Below, piece by piece: positions 41,524-45,141 of a stretch of 45,141 nt of DNA. This DNA comes from Burkholderiaceae bacterium (lineage in GTDB: Bacteria; Pseudomonadota; Gammaproteobacteria; Burkholderiales; Rhodocyclaceae). Made by a program: the position numbers and the translations under genes. The notes beneath the pieces were generated by a model. The model did no database searches and was not told where the DNA came from. It worked only from the letters and a program-made list of their open reading frames with translations. Where the stretch lies: NCBI GenBank assembly GCA_021738065.1, contig JAIPCT010000021.1, forward strand, positions 1 to 45,141. Direction: 5' to 3'. The first letter of the stretch is position 1. Every line of letters starts with the position of its first letter.

Positions 41524-42753
41524 TTACTTCGCAGGTCCAGCAGCAGCTTTGGCGTACTCGTCAAGCGTCAGCGACTTGCCGCCCTTGATAATGGCGGTCG
41601 GCGCAACCTTGCCGTCCTTCAGCGTGAAGATGGTGATCTCTGCATCCTTGCGGTCACCCTTCGCATCGAACTGGATGTTTCCGCTGGCACCGTCATAGTT
41701 GCTCTCGGCAAGAACCGGCAGGTATTTCGCGGGATCAGCGGAGCCTGCTTTCTGCATTGCGGCGATCAACAGCTTGGCAGCGTCATAGGTGAAAGGCGAG
41801 TAGAGAATCGGCTCGATATTGAACGCCGCTTTGTAGGCCGCGAGAAACTTCGCGCCTGCCGCCTGAACCGGAATGCCAGCTTGCGAGCAGGCCAGACCTT
41901 CGGCTGCTGCGCCCGCCAATTCAGCCATCTTGTCGGTACAAGCACCGTCGCCAAAACCGAACTGGGCTTTCATGTTCAATTCACGCGCCTGCTTGAGCAA
42001 CGGACCACCGGTTGCGTCCATACCGCCGTAGAACACTGCATCCGGGCTCTTGCCCTTGACCTTGGTCAGTACAGCCTTCCAGTCGACAGTCTTGTCGGTA
42101 CCCTTTTCACGCGGCAAAACCTTGACGCCGGCTGCCTTCATGGTCTTCTCGACTTCGTTGGCCAGGCCTTCGCCGTAGGCCGTCGCGTCATCGACAATGG
42201 CAACCGTCTTCGGCTTGTTCTGCAGCAGGTAGTTGGCAATGGCCGGACCCTGCTGGTCATCACGAGCGACGACACGGAAAGCGACTTTGAAGCCCTGCTC
42301 GGTAAATGTCGGGTTGGTGGCGGAACCGGAAATCACCGGAATGCCGGCCTGATTGTAGATGGCGGAAGCGGGAATCGTGGTACCCGAGTTCAGGTGGCCA
42401 ACGATGCCGGCAACTTTGGCATCAACCAGCTTCTGCGCAACCGTATTGCCGACCTTCGGATCACCCTGGTCGTCTTCGGCCATCAACTCGAACTTGACCT
42501 TCATGTCACCGATCATCGGGTTCGTTGCGTTGACTTCGTCGATCGCCAGACGAGCACCGTTTTCGTTGTCCTTGCCGAGGTGGGCGATACCGCCAGTCAG
42601 CGGTCCGACGTGGCCGATTTTGACTACGGTTGCGGCCGGGGCCGCCGGAGCGGCTTGGCTCGCAGGTGCGGGAGGGGGAGCTTCCTTGCCGCAGCCCATC
42701 AGGGCGACAGCGGTTACTACAGACAGGGAAAGCGCTTTCATAGGCACATTCAT
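41524..42753 (-). CDS. livK: Branched-chain amino acid ABC transporter substrate-binding protein (lipoprotein)
   Basis: 409 aa, type I periplasmic binding fold. The signal peptide ends with lipobox LMGC (Cys20), followed by a Pro/Ala linker, so this is probably membrane-anchored and not freely periplasmic. The ligand domain is VVKIGHVGPLTGGIAHLGKDNENGARLAIDEVNA. Then come AGIVGHLNSGTTIPASAIYNQAGIPVISGSATNP with the Ser/Thr contacts to the amino-acid carboxylate, and FRVVARDDQQGPAIANYLL. Substrate likely Leu/Ile/Val, but related proteins bind other amino acids or amides. First gene of the liv operon. Confidence 0.95.
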   Translation of the reverse strand: MNVPMKALSLSVVTAVALMGCGKEAPPPAPASQAAPAAPAATVVKIGHVGPLTGGIAHLGKDNENGARLAIDEVNATNPMIGDMKVKFELMAEDDQGDPKVGNTVAQKLVDAKVAGIVGHLNSGTTIPASAIYNQAGIPVISGSATNPTFTEQGFKVAFRVVARDDQQGPAIANYLLQNKPKTVAIVDDATAYGEGLANEVEKTMKAAGVKVLPREKGTDKTVDWKAVLTKVKGKSPDAVFYGGMDATGGPLLKQARELNMKAQFGFGDGACTDKMAELAGAAAEGLACSQAGIPVQAAGAKFLAAYKAAFNIEPILYSPFTYDAAKLLIAAMQKAGSADPAKYLPVLAESNYDGASGNIQFDAKGDRKDAEITIFTLKDGKVAPTAIIKGGKSLTLDEYAKAAAGPAK

Positions 42754-42781
42754 ATCGTTGCTCCGATCAGGTCGAATGAGA

Positions 42782-42813
42782 ATTTTAGTTGATACATTGG
42801 ATAAAATCCAATG
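42782..42813 (-). promoter_or_regulatory. Promoter and inverted-repeat operator of the liv operon
   Basis: Minus strand: TTGGAT (42811-42806), 18-base spacer, TAAAAT (42787-42782). CATTGGAT (42795-42802) and ATCCAATG (42806-42813), three bases apart, form a perfect inverted repeat that covers the -35 box, as expected for a repressor or nutrient-responsive regulator. GGAG lies before the ATG. Confidence 0.65.
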
Positions 42814-42919
42814 ATACGTTCAGAAAAAAACTAATGATCGTCAAAAGACGAATCATCAAGCGTTGCGATTCTTGCCTTCTCGCAAGCTCTTGTCAATCAG
42901 TTACTCAGAACCGTTAAAT

Positions 42920-42954
42920 AAAAAGGCCAGCCCATCCATGAAGACGAGCCGGCC
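42920..42954 (-). terminator. Terminator of the cytochrome c gene
   Basis: On the minus strand an imperfect GGCCGGC / GGCTGGCC stem with a long loop is followed by TTTTTATTT, 25 bases past the cytochrome stop. Confidence 0.65.
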
Positions 42955-42979
42955 GATCATCGAGCGGTATCCTGACGTA

Positions 42980-43288
42980 TTACTTGGCGCCGCCGAGTAC
43001 CCACTTGACCAACGTGTGAAGATCATCATCCTTGACCGCGGCGTTCGGCGGCATCGGGATCTGACCCCAATTGCCTTTGCCGCCCTTGCGGACCTTGTCG
43101 AAAAGCGCAGCTTCATCGCCGGCCTTGTATTTCTTCGCAACATCCTGATAGGAAGGGCCGACGAGTTTCTTGTCGACAGCATGGCAAGCCATGCAGCCGC
43201 TCTTGGTGGCCAGGTCCTTGTTGGCGAGAGCTGGGGCCGACGCCAGAACGCCGGCAGCAACCAGCGCGGTGAACAAGACAGATTTCAT
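42980..43288 (-). CDS. Class I cytochrome c (c551/c552 type), periplasmic
   Basis: 102 aa. Signal peptide 1-22 (APALA-NK) exports it for heme attachment. CMACH at 32-36 binds heme c; M79 in QIPMPPN is the likely sixth ligand. GPSYQDVAKKYKAG and the C-terminal LVKWVLGGAK helix match small electron carriers that serve cytochrome oxidases or nitrite reductase. The start has AAGGAA ahead of it. It is 54 bases after the DUF255 gene on the same strand and may be partly co-transcribed. Confidence 0.94.
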   Translation of the reverse strand: MKSVLFTALVAAGVLASAPALANKDLATKSGCMACHAVDKKLVGPSYQDVAKKYKAGDEAALFDKVRKGGKGNWGQIPMPPNAAVKDDDLHTLVKWVLGGAK

Positions 43289-43342
43289 TTGAATTCCTTG
43301 TAATGTGAAAAAGTGTAGGAACGGTGCAATCCGGCGCCAATC

Positions 43343-45141
43343 TTACCGGATTCGCCTTGCGCTGAGAATCCGGGAAATCCCTTGTAACACTTCCGCCAGA
43401 TTCGCGGTGGGTGCTGAGCAAGTAACGCCGCGACACACCCAGGCGTTGACCTGATCGCTTTCCGGCTTGGCCAACGCAGCCGGCAGACCGGTGATGCCAT
43501 TGGGCAAAACCAGAACCATGCGCGTCGGGTCGGTACCCAGCGCCTGGCGCCATGCCGTCATCTGATGTCCCGGTCCGCGCAGAACTATGATTTCCGTCGG
43601 GACAAGCGCTTCTTCAAGCGCATTCAGCAAGCTGCCAAAACCGGCTGGCGAGCGTCGGATCTGCGGCCAGAACACCTGCAGTGTTTTCTCCGCAGCGGCC
43701 AGGTAGCGGTTCTCTCCGAGCAAATGCCCGAGGCGTTGCAGGGTAATCGCAGCAACGCCATTGCCGGCGGGCGTCGCATTGTCGTGCCCGGTCTTGGAAC
43801 GATGAATCAAAACCTCATGGTCGTGCGCCGTGAAGAAAAACCCGCCGCCCTCACGGTCTTCAAAGCGAAGCAGCAGAGTGTCGGCAAGTTCAATGGCGAA
43901 GGCCAGATCCTGGTGTCGGAACTCGGCCTGCATCAGTTCCAGCAAAGCGGCGAGCAGAAAAGCGTGGTCATCGAGGTAGGCATCGAGGTGAGCGCGGCCG
44001 TTCTTGGCGGTAGCCAACAAACGCCCCTCCTGCCACAAGGTCTGGCGAATGAAGTCCATCGCGCGTTGTGCCGAATCCAGCCAGTCGCTGCGCTCGAACA
44101 CGCGCGCGGCGTGAGCCATGCCTTCTATCATCAACGCATTCCAGCTGGTCAGTACCTTGTCGTCACGAGCGGGACGAACCCGCTTTTCACGCGCTGCAAA
44201 AAGCTTCTCGCGTGCCGAGGCGAGCACGTGGATTTCTGCGTCGCTCAGATCACCGATGACTCTTGCATGCCAATGGCGGCCCTCAAAATTCGGCGCACCG
44301 GCAAAGCCCCAGCGCCGTGCTGCCAGCGCCGACTCTTGCGGCGTGAGTACTTGCTCGACCTCGCTGCGGTCCCAAACGTAGTACTTGCCCTCTTCGCCCT
44401 CCGAATCGGCATCGAGCGATGAAAAATAGCCCCCGTCCTCCGCCTGCATTTCGCGCACCACCCAGGCCGCGGTTTCCTCGCTGACCTGCGCGTACAAGCG
44501 ATCGCCGGTGATTGCCCAGGCGTCGGCACTCAACGCCAGCAACGGCCCGTTGTCGTAGAGCATTTTTTCAAAATGCGGGATTTCCCAGCGGACATCCGTA
44601 CTGTAGCGACAGAAGCCGCCGCCGATCTGGTCGTAGATACCGCCCTCGCTCATGCACTTCAACGTGGTCAAGGCCATCCGGTTCAACTCCGGCGCGTCTC
44701 GGCGCAACAGAAACGCGAGATCCGTCGGGTGGGGAAACTTGGGGGCGCCGCTAAAACCGCCATTGACCGGATCAAAACCCTTGGCCAAAGTCTTTTCCGC
44801 GGCGCGCAGCGGTTCCGCGTCAAAACCGGCGGCAATTTGCGGAGCACCCGGCACGGTGTCGGCCAAAGCCAGACGCAACTGAGTATTCTGCGTGTCGACA
44901 TCGTCACGGCGGTTGGCGAAAGCTTCTGCCACGCGCTCGCAAAGATCGGCGAAACCCGGCAGTCCGTAGCGTGCCTCCCTGGGGAAATACGTGCCGCCAA
45001 AAAACGGCGTTCCGTCCGGTGCGAGAAACATTGTCAGCGGCCAGCCTCCGCTACGCTGAGTCAACATCTGGTGAGCGGTCTGGTAGATCTGGTCAAGATC
45101 CGGGCGCTCTTCGCGATCGACCTTGATATTCACAAACAGGC
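43343..45141 (-). CDS. DUF255/thioredoxin-domain protein (YyaL/SPATA20-like), N-terminus cut by window end
   Basis: At least 599 residues seen; the frame is open to the window edge and begins LFVNIKVDREERPD, an internal family motif, so the real start lies outside. A GTG at 45133 is only an internal Val. The thioredoxin-like part includes QRSGGWPLTMFLAPDGTPFFGGTYFP. The remainder is the (alpha/alpha)6 barrel typical of YyaL: GGIYDQIGGGFCRYSTDVRWEIPHFEKMLYDN, DADSEGEEGKYYVW, KVLTSWNALMIEG and THDNATPAGNGVAA-like blocks. The function is not known in bacteria; some homologues are called cellobiose epimerase-like from the barrel fold. The C-terminus has C-x(5)-C (WVCRGVTCSAPT). Confidence 0.9.
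   Translation of the reverse strand, partial: LFVNIKVDREERPDLDQIYQTAHQMLTQRSGGWPLTMFLAPDGTPFFGGTYFPREARYGLPGFADLCERVAEAFANRRDDVDTQNTQLRLALADTVPGAPQIAAGFDAEPLRAAEKTLAKGFDPVNGGFSGAPKFPHPTDLAFLLRRDAPELNRMALTTLKCMSEGGIYDQIGGGFCRYSTDVRWEIPHFEKMLYDNGPLLALSADAWAITGDRLYAQVSEETAAWVVREMQAEDGGYFSSLDADSEGEEGKYYVWDRSEVEQVLTPQESALAARRWGFAGAPNFEGRHWHARVIGDLSDAEIHVLASAREKLFAAREKRVRPARDDKVLTSWNALMIEGMAHAARVFERSDWLDSAQRAMDFIRQTLWQEGRLLATAKNGRAHLDAYLDDHAFLLAALLELMQAEFRHQDLAFAIELADTLLLRFEDREGGGFFFTAHDHEVLIHRSKTGHDNATPAGNGVAAITLQRLGHLLGENRYLAAAEKTLQVFWPQIRRSPAGFGSLLNALEEALVPTEIIVLRGPGHQMTAWRQALGTDPTRMVLVLPNGITGLPAALAKPESDQVNAWVCRGVTCSAPTANLAEVLQGISRILSARRIR

Noticed and set aside
44314..44336. Further copy of the dispersed repeat in the DUF255 gene
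   Set aside because: Only 19 of 23 bases match and the encoded residues (ESALAARRW) are normal for the family, so chance is sufficient.

Overview
The window reads as chromosomal DNA of a high-GC Gram-negative bacterium, most likely a betaproteobacterium (Rhodocyclales or a close relative). The inference rests on gene content and order: tcdA / pteridine reductase / ttcA / BPSS1780-type membrane protein / nadD / rsfS / rlmH / maf / rng; yggS-proC-yggT-yggU opposite pilT-pilU; yqgE-ruvX-pyrR-pyrB-pyrC'; and a livK-livH-livM-livG-livF branched-chain amino acid transporter. No rRNA, IS element, prophage or CRISPR array is visible. Nearly all of the window is ordinary core genome with short gaps and many 1-20 nt start/stop overlaps.

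Layout. 1-11300: a transport and signalling region. An OmpR-type response regulator and a TctE-like sensor kinase precede a DUF4212 small subunit plus a sodium:solute symporter (SSS). A TPR protein, a small membrane protein and a cNMP/CBS/nucleotidyltransferase (DUF294) protein follow, and then a second, divergently placed DUF4212/SSS pair. 11314-18683: tRNA-Phe, a long plus-strand cluster for tRNA modification, NAD synthesis and ribosome maturation, and tRNA-Gly. 18711-23649 (minus): FecR-domain protein, mobA, a zinc-ribbon protein, dsbC and a ubiquinone-type hydroxylase. 23724-24714: tRNA-Met and an AT-richer HigBA-like toxin-antitoxin pair. 25133-29101: yqgE, ruvX and the pyrimidine genes, ending in a dihydroorotase homologue without its catalytic histidines. 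29249-34050: yggUT-proC-yggS facing pilT-pilU. 34272-37840: an rRNA methyltransferase, hemJ, an epimerase-like protein and an iron-sulfur flavoreductase. 37951-45141 (minus): liv operon, a small cytochrome c and a DUF255 protein cut by the window end.

How the parts fit. The two DUF4212/SSS pairs, the adjacent two-component system and the DUF294 protein look like a carboxylate (acetate-type) uptake and sensing module. Both symporters carry an EF-hand-like loop at the same place. The liv genes form a typical ABC importer, with a strong terminator separating the binding-protein gene from the permease/ATPase genes.

The most unusual signal is not a gene. A 15-base word (AAAGTCGGCGCTGGC) occurs five times exactly in 45 kb, on both strands and in unrelated contexts; three copies are identical over 23 bases, and there are several near copies. 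In addition, a GC-rich REP-like hairpin family sits after pyrC', pilT and pilU, and the stop codons of both pilT and pilU lie inside long inverted repeats. These repeats are the best candidates for something undescribed.
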